Positions 44,606-58,475 are shown, counted from the first letter of the stretch. The stretch is DNA of 64,000 bases from Mortierella sp. BCC40632 (GCA_011634665.1 WAEK01000024.1:137001-201000), one strand, 5' to 3'. Notes: a model not told the origin generated them from the letters alone. Translations and numbers: made by a program.

Positions 44606-47600
44606 AAGAGGAAAAGAGCACTCTCTCCTTCCCTTACCCCCACATGTTCACACAGCGCAAAAAAGAAAAACAGATTGCAGGAAGACTAATCTGTCAAAGG
44701 CAAGCCAGGTAGGTCACAGGAATGATTACGTCCTCCCCAGGATTGGTTTGTAAAGAAAAGAAAAGAAGAAGAAGAAAAGAGATGGAAAGTGAGAGAAAGA
44801 GAGAGAAGGAAGAAAGGGGAGCCAACAGTTACAGCAAGGAAACCTAACAGAGACGCAGGTTGGCCTCATGATGCATCCAGAAAGAGTGCGTGCGGAAGGG
44901 GGATGGGGAGGTGAGGAGAGAGAGAGAGAGAGCAAAAAATGTATGTTTGTATGTGGAGATGGTGTGTGCGACGCGTCCAGTGCGTCAGAGAGAGCAAAAA
45001 AAAAAAAAAGATAGAGAGTTCAAGGAGTCTCTCTCTATTTGGGAATGCAATTCATTATTATTTTTCTTCAAGGGGGGAAGAGGGACCCACTAACGTGTCA
45101 TCCAGAGAGAGGGACATGGGAGGAAAGGGGACTAAAAAAAAAAGTATTCAATCATCGCTTACCTTGGAAGTTGACCCTGGTGAACGAAAGACACTCTGCA
45201 CATAAGAGGTCAAGAAAAGTACGATCAGGACATTAAAGACCACGAGATAGAGTCCTGTTCAATCGTTTCGTGAATGGAGACAAAGAAAAAGAAAAGAAGA
45301 AAAGGCCCCAATCCCACCGAGGAAGGAGCAAGGAGGAGAAGAAGAACAAGAGAGCAGGGAGTGACAAGAATAGGATAATTTGTTTTGGGAGCATGCGTTA
45401 GTATACCCCGGTGCATACCGATCGTGTTGCTAGGAGACGTGGATCTCTTTCTCTCTCTCTCTTTCTCTCTCTCTCTCGCTCTCTCACTCTCCTCATGATC
45501 TGCTCATATGCTCCATTGATCGGATGGACGCCTATCTTTGGGGATCTTAGTGCCTAGAAAGCTTCTCTCTTTCTTTCTTTCGTTTTCCCTTTTTTTTTAT
45601 ATAGTACATGAAAAATATGATATCCATAAAAAAAAATAGGCAGGAAAAAAGATAGAGAAGAAAGGAACACCAGTAGCACGTCGCTGACCCACCGGTCATC
45701 GGAGCCACACAGATCGGCGCCAAGGAAGCACGCTCCTCTCCGGGGAACAAGCGATGAGAAGTAGGGGGGAAAGGGAGGGTCCCATTGGTGCAAAGAGAGA
45801 AAGAGAAAGAGAGAAAGAGCTCTTGAAAGAAAAAAAAAAGAGTCGGGACCGAAGGAACGCGCTGGCAAGGAGGTACGGGAGTAAAAAAGAAAAAAAGACT
45901 ATGGGGAAAAGGAGAAAAATGAAAGAGAGAAAGAGAGAGTGGGGGGCTGAAGAGGAGGAGGAGGAAAGAGGAGGCGGTGAGAGCGAAGAAAGGAGAAAGG
46001 TCATGGAGATCGGAGGATCAACCAGGCTGGGCAACGGAAACATGATCTGGTCCAGAAAAAAAAAAAAAAAAGCAAAAGAGCAAGAAAAGCAAGAGACAAT
46101 GAAAAAGTAGATAGATAGAAGACTACATTGCGATTCTTTCACCAAGAGAGAGAGAGAGAGAGAGAGAGAAATTCCACATCCGTGTGTGCTGGGAAGACCA
46201 GGAGAAAGAGTAGGAGGAAGGACAGGGTGGGCGAGGGGAGGGTTGAGAGATCCCAAAGATTGAATTTCCAACAACTACGCTCGAGCCCAAAGATCGCGAC
46301 ATCCAACTCGCGACAAACAAACAGAGAAAAAAAAAATAACAAAAACCTCGGCCCCGCACAAAACCATAGAGGAAGGGGTCTCCTTTTTTGCTTCGTTGGC
46401 TATTTTTTTTTGGGTGTGTCTGTGTTTGGTCCATTCTGATCATGTTGGACCACGGGAGGGTAACCAAGGGGCGTATGTGTGCGGAGGAGTGGGGGGGTCT
46501 AGTTTCTTATCGTCCTTACCAGCTTGAAGAGCGTTGTGCTTGATCCGGAGGATGTAATCAACTGTTGGCAAACCATTGGGAGTTAGGGGAGAGGGGAGTG
46601 AGAGAGACAGCATGTGTCCAATTCACAAGAACCGAACCAACCGACCAACCAACCGACAAGAAAAAAAAAAAAAAAAGAAAAGAAAAAGAATGGATCAAGA
46701 GGACCGATCCCACACCAGAGAGAGCATTCGTTTTGTTCGTTCGTTCGGTCGTTCGTTCGTTCGTTCGTTCGTTCGTTAAAAAAAAAAAAAAAGAGGAAAC
46801 AGGGAAAAGGAAAGAGAATGGTGAACACAGAATTAGTATCAGAGCAAGACCTGCAGCCCACCTGAGCCTTCCGTAATCAACGCTGCAGGGTTGCCAGAGA
46901 CAGAGACACCGTGAGCCACGGCAGGAAATGAACAAGGATGCGGGGAAGGGACTAACGAGTTCAAGTGAGAGAGAAGGGACAGAGAGAGAGAGAGGAAGGG
47001 AAGTGATCTTGACAGCGAACGAGACTAACAAGACGATGGGTCTAGGGAGAGAGAGAGAGAGAGAGAGACGAAAGACTTTCGCTTATTCTCACTCTATCAC
47101 CCTCACTCCCATTGTCTCTCTATCTCTCCACTCTCTGCTTCTCATTTGTATCCTCGCAGCGTTGGATTGTGAATAGGAAGCCAAAGGGGGACTCGATCCA
47201 TGGAGTGAGAGAAAGAAAAAGAGAGAAAAGAAAGAGTGGAGCTTGTCTAACGAAACTTTTTTTTTTTTTTTTTGAAAGAACGTACTGCAGACACGAACGG
47301 TGTAGACATAGTAGATATAGCCGACCATCAGCACCAAAACTGCCGGAAGTGCCGTCGATGCCAATCGAATCGCTCGTCTAGGTGGACGATCGGCCCGACG
47401 ACGTCGACGGCGCTGTGTTTGGACACCACCGGTTTCAATCGGAGGCAACGACTCGTTGTGAGGCATGGATGGGTCTGATATGGGCGAATCCTGAACACCT
47501 GCACCGGTCATGGAAACTGCGATCGGCAAAGTGGCAGCGTATCCAGAAGTGGGAGACGAGGCAACTGACTCTTCAGGTAGTTTCGAAACACGATGATCCT

Positions 47601-47841
47601 TGGAACCAGCAGGAGGCCATGGCGTGATGGCCATGGCCAGTGGCGGATGCTGCTGGTATTGTTGTAGCGACGAATGGCGACGGTGGTGCTGAGGGTGGTG
47701 GTGGTGCGAAGGGTGACGGTGATGACTGTGATGATGATGATGGCGGTGATGGTGGTGGTTGCGGTGGTTGCGGACTGGAGGAGAGGAAGATGACGAGGAA
47801 GGAGATGCGAGATGACCGTCCGAGTCCAGGGCGGCGGCCAT
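40735..47841 (-). CDS. DHHC-type palmitoyltransferase with very long low-complexity tails
   Basis: Five exons: 47841-47286, 46561-46520, 45254-45163, 44201-42428 and 42275-40735; 1334 aa, all phases consistent. It should transfer palmitate to cytosolic Cys of membrane proteins. Four membrane spans in the family order: TM1 at the end of exon 1 (TALPAVLVLMVGYIYYVY), TM2 in exon 3 (LYLVVFNVLIVLFLTSY), then after the zinc domain TM3 (FYLFILYASISASWVVG) and TM4 (VQWVVVMVLTSLLALMIIAF). The Cys-rich domain (about residues 540-590) has [39 protein letters not shown], and NRTTIE follows TM4. Odd features are a His-rich N-terminal tail, an unusually long TM2-DHHC linker (about 300 residues) with a poly-Gln run, a poly-Ala run after TM4, and a C-terminal half rich in Ser/Gly/His with a second His cluster. 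A 24-nt alternative exon near 46880 was considered. Typical relatives are 300-700 aa. Confidence 0.85.
43911..43951. repeat. CAG/CAA tract encoding poly-Gln in the DHHC protein
   Basis: On the minus strand it is a mixed CAA/CAG run encoding about 14 Gln in the TM2-DHHC linker. Confidence 0.9.
46735..46778. repeat. (GTTC)n tetranucleotide repeat in DHHC intron 1
   Basis: About ten GTTC units with one GGTC variant, followed directly by a 14-A run. Confidence 0.85.
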
Positions 47842-48942
47842 CTCTAGGGCCGCAAGAGCCGGTGAATACCGAGCTCAGGATCAGTGGTGCGGCACGCAAG
47901 CCAGATCAGAGCAAGAGAGGATGTAAAAGAAGATTTGCGGAAGGGTGAGTAGGGGTGAGAAGGTGAATGTGTGTCTGTGTGTATGAAATGAGAGTGTTGT
48001 GGGCGTGTGCGCGATTGTGTCAAGCAGATAGGATTGAGAGAGAAAGAGAGAGAGTAGGAGTGGGGAATGCGAGAGACGTTTGAGGTTTGAGAGAGAGAGT
48101 GAGAGAGAGTGAGAGAGAGAGAGAGAGAGAGAAGAGAGAGAGAGAAGAGAGATGAGAAGAAGAGAGAGAAGAGAGAAAAAGAGAGAGAGAGAGAGAGAAG
48201 AGAAGAAAGAGAAAAAGTGAGAAAAAAGAAGAGAGAAGCTTAATTGGCATCGACCACGGACCACCCTGGCCTGGGATTGAGCAAGCGTCCTTTTTTTTTT
48301 CTTCTTCTTCCTCTCCTGCCTGTACCAGAACAAAGGCCACAAAGGAACAAAAAAGAAAATTACCCCGATCGCCACGCACAGAGACCCTTTGCTCCGAATA
48401 GACTGACAGGCAAGGGACAGCCGAGAGCTGGAATGGTAAGGGACGAGACAACCGAGGAGAGAACTGACGGGGGTTGGGGGGAGGAGAGCTTGCCCGGCCG
48501 AGAGGCACAAGACGACGAGTAGGAGGAGTAGGAGGAGGAAGAGGAGAGGGCTTGGGGAGTACGAGGGGGTGGTAGGCGATGGACAAGATAAAGAAGAAAA
48601 CTTTCGAGGTGAGAGAAAGAGAGAAAGAGACAGCAAGGGTGGGCGATGGTGCATGCACGCGTGCAGTGGGCGCTGCGATGAATGTTCTGCAGCAGGTCGC
48701 TGCCGATGTGGTTCTTGAGTGAGTTTTCTTTTGTGTGTATGTGTGTGGTGTGTGTGCAACGAGGTGTCGGTGTTCAATGGAGAGTCGGTTGTGAATGTCA
48801 ACGGGTCTTTTTCCTCTCTTTCTGCAACGAGCTTCTTCTTCGAATCTTCCCGAAGCAAACAGCCGAATGCAGCAGGAGGAACAGAGCCAGGCGAGCGAAA
48901 GAGAAGACCGCGTGGAGTAATAAGAAAAAGAAGGAGAGAAGC

Positions 48943-49035
<93 letters not shown>

Positions 49036-49298
49036 AGAAGAAGAAGAAGAGAAAAGAATGACGATGAGAGAAAGAGAGAGAGAAAGAGAGAGAGAAAGAG
49101 AGAGAAAGTGAAAGCAAAGGAATCCCTGTCTGCTTCTGTCCCTTGTACCTGTGTGTGCCTGAATCCCTTTGTGAATGTGTGCCTGGCCTGTCAATCTCAT
49201 CCTTTGGTTATTCATCCTTGTCATTTATTCATCCTTGTCTCTTCCACTGTCAGATTCTTTTTCCTGAGCAAGAAATGGACACTCCATTGAGTTCCTCT

Positions 49299-49329
<31 letters not shown>

Positions 49330-50047
49330 ACACAGCTTCTCTCTCTTTTCCTCTGCGCAACTGAGCTTGCCTTATTCTCTCTCACCTTCCTCTACCTCGG
49401 TATTCACTTTCTCCTTTCAAAGCCCATAAACATCTTTTTGGGCGCAACACCCTGTTCTCCGACCCCAACGGACCCAAGAGGTACCTTCGGTTCCTCTTCT
49501 TTACCTCTGCACGTCGATATCGCTCTGTGGGACTGCTGAGCTGAAGCAGAGCCCTTTTTTGCGGAGCAGAGAGAATCCGCATTTCGATTTGCGCCAGACC
49601 ATACTACCATGGTCTCTGCTTCTGCCGCTCAGAGCACATTCATCATGGTGCCCTGCCTCCCTTCCATCCAATGCGGGTCCTCCTCGGGTTCTCTCCTGGG
49701 ACAGGGGAGAGAGCTAGAAGGAAGAAGAGGACAGTGGCTCGATGCAATGACTGAGCACTCTCTTTCTTTGATTCTTTCTTTCTTTCTTTCTTTCTTTTCT
49801 AAGAGTGAGTGAGTGTGCTGAGCGAGTGTGCTGAGCAATCAAGCTCGGTCTGGGCAACCGGTGTGTTCTTTTTGTTCTGTTGCAAGGGTGTACTACACGA
49901 TTTGTATGCTTGTGCGGCGCCAGCTTATAGCAGCAGACAACTAGGTTGTTTAGAGCTCGTGAACCGAGAGGCGACTGAGAAGAGACAAAGTAAAAAAGAG
50001 AGAGATGCATGGCTCATTGACGCGATTGACCAAAGTGTCGACACTGC

Positions 50048-50093
<46 letters not shown>

Positions 50094-51432
50094 TTCACTG
50101 TTATCTCCGTCCACTCCCTTCTACTCCCTCTTTCTCGCTCTCTCTTTCTCAGTTTGATCCGGAGATGCAGTTGCACAGGCACCCATTTGGCTTTGGGAGG
50201 GTTGATGCAGTTGCACAAACAGCGCCTCTCTCCAACTCTCTTTCTCCCCTTCTCTCTCTCTCAAGTTGATTACTCTGCATCGTGTTGCATTGCCCGTTCC
50301 ACCCTTTTCTCTCCCTTTCTCAGTTCCAACCCTATTCGGAGGACACATGGGGAGAGAGAGGGAGAGAGACGTGGGGGGAAGATGCAACGTCTGACAAACC
50401 AAAAGGCACTATCGCACTCTCTTTTAGACAAACGGGGTCCCAGCAAGAAAAGAAAATTGGTGAGGTTGTGTGTGTACTTTTTGCCGTAAAAAAAAGGGCC
50501 CCTGTCTCTCTCACACTCCCTGCTGCATGGTCCACAGACATACACACACACAAACACGTACTCTCTCCTTCCTATCCCAGCGTACCTTGCTCGACACACA
50601 CCTTGGCTCCTTGTCATTACCTCTCTCTCTTTCTGACTCTCTCTCTTTCTCTCTCTCTCCAAGAAAACCCTTTTCTTTTTTTTTCTCCTGTGCAGTTGCA
50701 CGCGTTCACACACACACACACACACACGCAAACATAATAGACTCTCGACCATCTCCATCTCGGAATCGAAATCGCCCATTTATCTCTCTTTCTCTATTCT
50801 TCTTTTTCTTTCTTGCCTCACTCCTGCACCCCATTAAAGTATACGTTACCGTTGTTGCACATTCCACAAAAAACTCGGATAATCGTCGTTCGACTGGGTC
50901 CTCTTTTTTACTCTCTTTTATTTTTTTTACATTCCGTCCCTGTGTGTCTTTGTCCCTTTGTCGTCTTTACTTTCCTCTTTCTCCTCCCCCCTTTCCCCCT
51001 TCAAACTCTCTTTTTCTCTCTCTCTCTCTCTCTCTTGGACACATGCCGACCACAAAAAGAGCATGCACAACGCGTTCGTTATAGTTTTTTTTTTTTTTTT
51101 TTTCAGTTTTTGATATGTTGATTGACTTGTCAACATAAAAAAAAAAAAAAAGTGCACAAACCGTGGCCGAGTCACCTTGCTTACCCGAGACCCATGTTGC
51201 TCTCTCTTTCTCTCTCTCTCTCTCAAAAAAAAAAGCAACATCGGCAATAACAACAAAAACATCATCATCATCATCATCATTAGAATCAACAACAACAAAG
51301 TAACCATGTTAAACGCTATGATGTAGTACTCTAATACTTTCTAATATTTTTTTCCCTCCTCCTCCTTACCCCCTTCCCTGTCCTCCAACGTTCCTTCCCC
51401 TTTCTACCTTTTTAGTCTTTTCTTTTTCAAAG

Positions 51433-51467
<35 letters not shown>

Positions 51468-52754
51468 GCAGGCGTACTTGCGAGTGTTCAAAATGACATG
51501 GTATGGTAAAGTCCAACTGGGGGGGGTAAGGGGGAGCGAACAGGCTTACAACAGAACCCCAAGATAAAAAAGAAAGAGTATAGGTTCTCTCTTCGTTTCA
51601 CATCAGCTCGGCCAGTTTTTTTTTTTTTTTTTTTCGTTTTCCTTGTGCTTCAGATGTGGTCAATGTGTCCCGTAGGTGCAGTTGTACCCTACTCCAACAG
51701 TCAAAACAGCCCTCATGAGTCCCAAAAGAAAGAATGAGAGAATGAAGAAAGGAAAGAGAGAGAGAGAGAAAAAAAAAAATTTTTTTTCTCCCACACTCAC
51801 ACCATGCAGGAGTGGGCCCAAGAGTCGTTGCACAATCCATTATTTCCCATTTCTACATTGCTCTCTCTCTCTCACACACACACTCTGTCTCTCACACAAC
51901 ACTCACACTTTTCTTTCTTCCGACTTATCTTATCCTCGCAGCTCTTTTTTTTTTTTTTTTTTTTTTTTTACCTCTTTCTATTCCGTTCGACTATCAGCAC
52001 TGCTCAAAGTTTGAGCAAAAAAAAAAAAAAAAAAAAAAAAGAGAGAAAAGGACTTGACTCAGGGGGGGGTGCCGGGCGGAGACCCTGACAAAAAAAAAAA
52101 AAAAGAATTGACTTTTTACGCAAAGATCGAGCCAGATAGAAAAAAAAACAAGAGAGTGAGCGAGAGAGAGAGGAGATGTGATAATAATAGGGGGAGCATA
52201 TTCTCAGGCACTGATTCAGACGCACCCCTCTCTCAACGCCTTTTTCCTTTTTTTTCCTTGGTGCGTGTGCAGGGAGCGAGGTAGGCAAGCAGGCAGGGCA
52301 TGGACTCTTTTTTTTTTTTTTTTCTCTCTCACTCCACTGGTCTGAAACCCAATTGATCGCACGTGGTGCATGACGACGCGTGCTACCGCTGGGACGCGTT
52401 TTACTCTCTCTCTCTCTCTCTTTCTCTCAAGGGAAGATCAAAACCCTGGATCCTAGCAAAAAGATTTTCCTTCCCTCCTCTTCGGGACGGGACACACCTC
52501 CATCCATCCATCCATCCATCTCTTTTGGCACCAAAATATCTCCTCTCACATATACACCTGCTCCAATACCGGAGATTTTCAACCGAACCCACTTTTTTTT
52601 TTATTTCTTATCCTTCCCTTTCTCACTCCTCCTCCTCCTCTCTCCTCTCTCCTCTCTCCTCTTTCTCTTTCTATCTCCTTTCTTTCTCATCTCCTTCCTT
52701 TTGGGCACCATCTCCCTACCTCTCCACCTCGTTTTCTATGTTTTTTGGTCCTGA
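47842..52754. other. Long low-complexity intergenic region
   Basis: The left part (47950-48240) is the GA-rich leader side of the DHHC gene. Further tracts: GA microsatellite 48951-49032, CT 50052-50090, 30-A run 51433-51462, T run 51945-51969. Non-repetitive islands at 49400-49730 and 50150-50220 have near-coding composition but no family motif or clear splice structure. No RNA gene recognised. Confidence 0.4.
48951..49032. repeat. (GA)n microsatellite
   Basis: About 41 GA units followed by GAA repeats to about 49050; the longest dinucleotide array in the window. Confidence 0.9.
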
Positions 52755-52805
52755 TGACTAGAAGAGTGTCAACTCCGAAGGTATATGTGTTTGTATGTGT
52801 TTTTG

Positions 52806-52852
<47 letters not shown>

Positions 52853-52935
52853 TGCGCGTGTGTATATTTTTTTTTTTTTTTTACCCCCGCAACCTAGGAC
52901 CAAAAACTGCGCTATTTCAACACAAAGCGGGTGTC
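52755..52935 (+). CDS. Possible first exons of an unidentified gene
   Basis: A CT-rich leader (52620-52740) typical of genes here precedes an ATG at 52755 giving MTRRVSTPK and a donor AAG|GTATATG. The intron contains the GT microsatellite and a T run and ends CAACCTAG, after which DQKLRYFNTKR follows in phase, with a possible donor CGG|GTGTCA. I could not extend it convincingly, and the SAPS gene ends on the other strand at 53392, so little room remains. Low confidence. Confidence 0.2.
52809..52850. repeat. (GT)n microsatellite
   Basis: About 21 GT units. Confidence 0.9.
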
Positions 52936-53391
52936 AAAAAAAAAAAAAAAAAAATCGAGATGGAACAGGAAGAGAGAGAGAGAGAGAGAGAGAGAGTGAT
53001 CGACATGTTAGAGAAAAGTAACCCCGCTATCGACCCTACTCTCATCCTCTTCCTCTCTTTTATGTTGTCATCTTGGTCATCAGCTGAAAAAACTTTTTTT
53101 TTTTCTTGCCTTTGCCTTTGCCTTTGCCTAGAGCTCTAGACCCCTCTACTCCTCTCTTCACACGCCATCCTCACCCAGATCTCTATGCTCAACACAAGAT
53201 AAATCGAAAAAAACGTGTACTTGTATATTGAAGAAAAAAAAAAAAAAAAGAAAAATGCCTTTTTGCGTGTTTTTTTTCGGGGGAGGACTCAAAAAAAAAA
53301 AAAAAAAAAAAGAATGCAATCGTGCTCCCCCCCTTCACATTCCCTTCCCCTCTCAACCTATGCTAACCTTCTCTCTCCCCTTCATCAAATT

Positions 53392-56300
53392 TCAAGGCGA
53401 CAATGACTTGTCCTTCGCCAGATCCAGCTGCTGGACTTGACTCGTCACCTCCGATACTCCCGTCGCAGAACTATCATCTCCTTCTACTCCTGTAATTGGT
53501 GATGATGTAGATGCTGATGTAGATGCTGATGATGATGATGCTGTGGTGGTCGTGGATGCAGAGGAAGTGGTGGTAGTGGTCTCAATACTAGCCGACTTGC
53601 TCACTGCCGCCGCAACCATCTGCTCCTCCAACTTGACATCCCCTTCAAACGATTGTGATGTCTTGAGCTCTGGTGCAGTCGGATCCGCCAAGAGCACCGG
53701 CTCCATCAACTTTGATTGACCCTTCTCCTCCTCCGTTTGGGTCGCTCTTACTCCTTCCACAGTCTTCAAAGATCCCTCCGTGCTCTGTGGCTCCTGCTGG
53801 CCTGCAGCAGGCGCTTCCTTGACACTACCCTTCTCCTCTTCTTGAAGGGTCGATGCTTGAGCATGCACTTTGGGCGCCAAAGGCACGGGTATATCGACCG
53901 CCTTCTCCGCTGCCGATCCCTCCTTACTACCCGTCACCGTCGTCGCATTATCATTTCCTTGCGCAGATGGATCCACTGTTGTCGTTTCTGTAGGCCATGA
54001 GGAAGATGAAGAGGCGGTGGGGGTGGTGTCAGGACTCTTGAAATCATCCGAGAAGGGATCATTTGGGTCCGAATCAAATCCAAAATCCTGAGCAAATGCA
54101 TCCTTATTCGCCCCTGTCGATTCGGTGGTGGTCGACTCCTTGGTTGTCGTCTCTTCTGCCTCTCCCTCCTTGAACGCACCAAAATCAAAGTCGCCCTCCT
54201 TGCCCTCTAGAGACGCCGACTTGAACTCGGTAAATCCATCCTTAAAGTCTTCGGACCAATCTGAGGGGGCTGCACTGAACTGGGTCGATGTTCCTAGAGT
54301 TGAGATCCTCGCATCACCAAACGAGCTTGTCCACTGCTAGTGACCAAATCGATTTCAATAAGAGAACGAGAAAGAGAAGAATTAATCCTTCAGTCAGTTA
54401 TCGCCATGTTACCAGTTTCGTTTTTCAGGGGGGAAAAAAGTAAGAAAGAAAAAGAAAAGCAAAGGGAGAGCAGCGACTTACATGAGGACTCCATCCATCA
54501 TCGTCTGCTCCTTCTTCCTCATCACTGTCATCAAACTCAGGCATCGCATGTCGGTTTCCAAAGGGACTCTGCAGATCCGTCAACGCCGCCGCTGCAGTAG
54601 CTGCTCTCCGACGATCAAATTCCGTCTCGGCTCCATACTCGCCTACCCATCCTCCTTCTTCATCATCCTCATCTTCATCCGAAGATCCAAACTTGTCTGG
54701 ATGGGCTCCTGGAATATGCTGTGACAGATAACGAGCAAACTAACCATGGCAGGTCAGAGGAAACACACTCACTCACTCACATGGACTCATCCACCTGCAC
54801 AAACAATCAAACAAAAAAAAAACAATACACCCCTTTTCTCGTGAAACTTCTTTTGGAAAAACTTACCTCATTGGCAGTATCTCCGTCAATGACAGCTTGG
54901 TTCACTTCTCGATAACTCTGATTCCCTCCATACTCCTCTCCATGTGGATCATCCATATAATCATCCACCACAATCTCATCCAACAAAGACTTGGAGTTAT
55001 CCAACATCATGTTGGGTCGACTACCTCCCAAGACCTGTGCATCTCGCTCTTTGGTCTCCTTGAGTGCATTCGTCACATAGCTCCACCAGTCTTCTTCATC
55101 AATAAACTCGGCAAGCATCGACATCAGACTCGTGTCCTGATACATCTCCAGCAACTTGACCGTCTCGTCCGCAATATAGGTCAAATGACCCATATATCCC
55201 AATCGAACCCCCATCGGCTGCGAGCTATTCCCCAAAGCAAGAGAGAACGAGTCAGTTGAGGATGATTATTTAGGGAAAAAAAACCTCTTTTCGGCTCATC
55301 CTTTCAGAGATTCCCCTGTACTCACCACTCATAATCACAAAGACGTTGAGCATCTGCAATCCTCTTGGTCAATTGTCCATCCTTAAAGATCGAAACCGTC
55401 AACCGTCTGTTCCATCCTTCACGGATACCAAGGTTCCCCTTGGGTGGGATATAGTTGCCACTTCCATCCGGTCGTCCAATATCCCCCATAGGTCGATGGA
55501 ACACTTGATGCACCATATCATACACCACCGTATGCAAAAAATTGTTCCAGGGGAATTGGAAAAACAAATCAAAACAGGTCGGGATGATTCGATGATCAAC
55601 AAATTGAAGCTTCAAAAAATCTCCCACAGGAATCATCACATCTTGTTCCATCGGGTTCGACAACGTAATGTCCACAATGATCGAACTGGCCAATGTCGAA
55701 GGTGGCCCCGCTGGTGGGATCGGTGTCGCTCGTGGTGTCACTTGGTCATCGGGCGATGCCAAAGACAATGTATCCTCAGAAATAGGTTTAGGAGTACTGC
55801 TTCCCGAATCGGTCTCCTTGTTGACTTCTTCTTCTGATTCTGTGGATTCCGAGGCGGCAGCCTTTTCAGTAACATCACTCTTCTCTGTTGGATTAGTCTT
55901 TTCAGTCACAGAAGCACTCGGTTCGTCCTTGGAGGCTGTCTCATCCTTGGCAACACTAGATGCCTCCGCGTTGGTCTCCACGGTAGCCGCTTGAGCTCCC
56001 TCCGACTTGACAGCGTCTCCTCCGTTGACAGTAGCCTGAGCAGCATCTTGTTCCTGAGCCTTTTCGGACTCCTTTTCCTGCTCTGGCTTTTGCTCCTGTT
56101 GTTGTTGTTGAGTGGCATCTTGTTGGAGATGAGGATGAAGTGAATAGTTGGGAGAGACGGTTGGCACCTTGACCGTTCCATCTGGGGAGACTGAAATGAT
56201 GGGTCGAGAATTGAGAATGGCCATGTTGGAACAATGCAAAAGCTCTGCAAACATTTCACAAATTTTAAGTCGCTCAAAACCAAGAGGAATTTGTCTTCCA

Positions 56301-58046
56301 ATCGAGGTCTCGACAGATCCAGACTAGAGGAGTCAAGTAAACCAATTGGGGAGGAGGAGGAGAGAGGGAGTCAGTGCCAACAAATGATCGTTGTCCTTTC
56401 ATCTTTAGCATGGGGACTATCGAAACGTATCAGGAACCTACCACTGATCTAGGATCAAGGAGTAAATCTTTAAAGTCTTCAATCCGCGAAGCCAAGACCT
56501 TCAAAAGGTCGCTGAGATCCACAGCCTCTCGCGGGGGTTCGGCTCCAGGTGGTAGTGGCTCAACATCATAATCGCTATCGTAACAATCAAAGAACAGAGT
56601 AGATGGTCCATTCGTCAATTCATCTGTGTCCATTCTTTTCAATTGATCCAACAAGAAAAGGGTAAAAATTAAAAAATAAAATCCAGAGTTGCTCCTCGCA
56701 CCTGTTGTTCCGTCGAATAAGCTCGATAAATATGGTAACACCGTTGATGAGGGTCGAAGTCGAGTGTGGAGCGGTTCGATCCAACATGTAGCCAACAAGT
56801 CGAGTGACCATGATCTCGCTCTTGAGTTCATCAATCAAGATATTGGTTCCAATAGAGGGCTGCTCCGGGTGAGAAGACTGTGAAATCGCAATGATGTCTA
56901 ACAGAACCTGCGAAGCTATCGAGTGGGTCTAAATAAGGATAGGAAACAGAAACAAAAACAGCAAGGCTCATGAGTGAACTGCAACAAGTAGCAAATGAAC
57001 AAGACTGGAGTGTCCAATATTGTTGAACTCGAGAGAGAAAAACGCTTTTGTTAGATGATTTACCTCCTCGTCTAGGTTGGGGTCCAATTGACCAATTAGC
57101 CAAGGCATCAATCCATTCTCGCTTAGCCACTATAGGATCCACCAAAAGATTAATGTCAGGACATCATGAAACAAATCGACAATGACTGGTACAAAGTAAG
57201 AAAGAAAAAAAAATCCTCAAAAGTGATGGACGAGCGTGTCCTGCCAATAGACTAAAGGTTACCTGAACAATTCCCTTGCCCTCTGGAGCTTCTTCCATGC
57301 TGATGATCTTTAGCAACAGATCCATGATGGCTGAGGTCGACATGTGCAGCAACAGTTTCTGAACTACATTGGGCCGTGATTTGATGAACTCTAGCATCTA
57401 CAAAAAAAGATCAGAGAACAATGTCAACGGTCAGATCAGTCATTTATCCCAACAATAATAAAGAAAAGGATCAAAAGGGGGAAGAAGAGGGGGGCTGGAT
57501 GAGATTCTCCACTCCCCAATCACGCGTGCATTAGTTTTTTTTTTTTTTTTTTACCTTGGATGTCTTTTTCATCAAAAAGACGCCAATGACCTTTGCGAAA
57601 TAGCTAGCCTGCACAGGATTCAATGGTGGCGGCCGGTCCAGAAACTCCCAGAACTTTACAAGCATGTCGATATTGGTCATCGCCGACTCGAGGAGACCCC
57701 AGATTTCGCAGGCAATCACCTCGCAAGCAATGAATGGGTATCTAAAAAGCGATAAAGAGAGAAGAAAGCAAATGTGAGCGTGAGCATTGGTTGAGCGCGG
57801 AAAAAGAGGAAAAGAGAGGTGAAAAAAGAAAGAAAGAAAGAAAAGAAAAGAAAAGGCAAAGCAATGCAAAGAGTAGGTAGATCCAGTAAGATAGATCCAG
57901 TTCTGTGTTTCTCTTTTTTAGATCACTTGGTAGATGCGCCAATAATGCTGTCCTACTTTGTGATAATGATGGTGGTGAAGGGATGTATACACGCAGCATG
58001 TATGCTTTTATGCGCGTGTGTATGTGTGTATGATTGCTGTGTCCCC

Positions 58047-58078
<32 letters not shown>

Positions 58079-58436
58079 TTTCACCCCCAAGTGTCGTGAT
58101 CCTCTTCCGCCCATGAGAAAAGAAGAGAAGAGAAGAATGCTCTTTTTCTCTTGTATCACATCATAGCGCTTGTCTGCCCGATGTTTTTCACTCTCATCTT
58201 GTTAGTCTCTCTGCATCTCATCTCTTCCTCTCAGCAGACGGCTGTTTAATGCAGCTCTGGTTTGTGGTTGGGTTGGGTTGAGTTGGGTTGGGTTGGGTTA
58301 GGTTACGTAGGGGGTAATAGCAATGCGGTGGCGGCGGTGGTGGTGCGTTTGATACTCGTCTCTCCTGTGTATCGTTTACTCCAGATGCCTCAGTCCCAGC
58401 TGACCAGAATGATCGGACGATACACTGAGGCACCAT

Positions 58437-58475
<39 letters not shown>

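Noticed and set aside
46862..46890. 24-nt extra exon in the DHHC gene
   Set aside because: It keeps the frame but has a weak donor (GTGGGC), and the direct junction VRVC|IDYILRIK fits the family well.
47881..49224. 447-codon minus-strand open frame
   Set aside because: Almost entirely Ser-Leu repeats translated from GA/CT microsatellites upstream of the DHHC gene.
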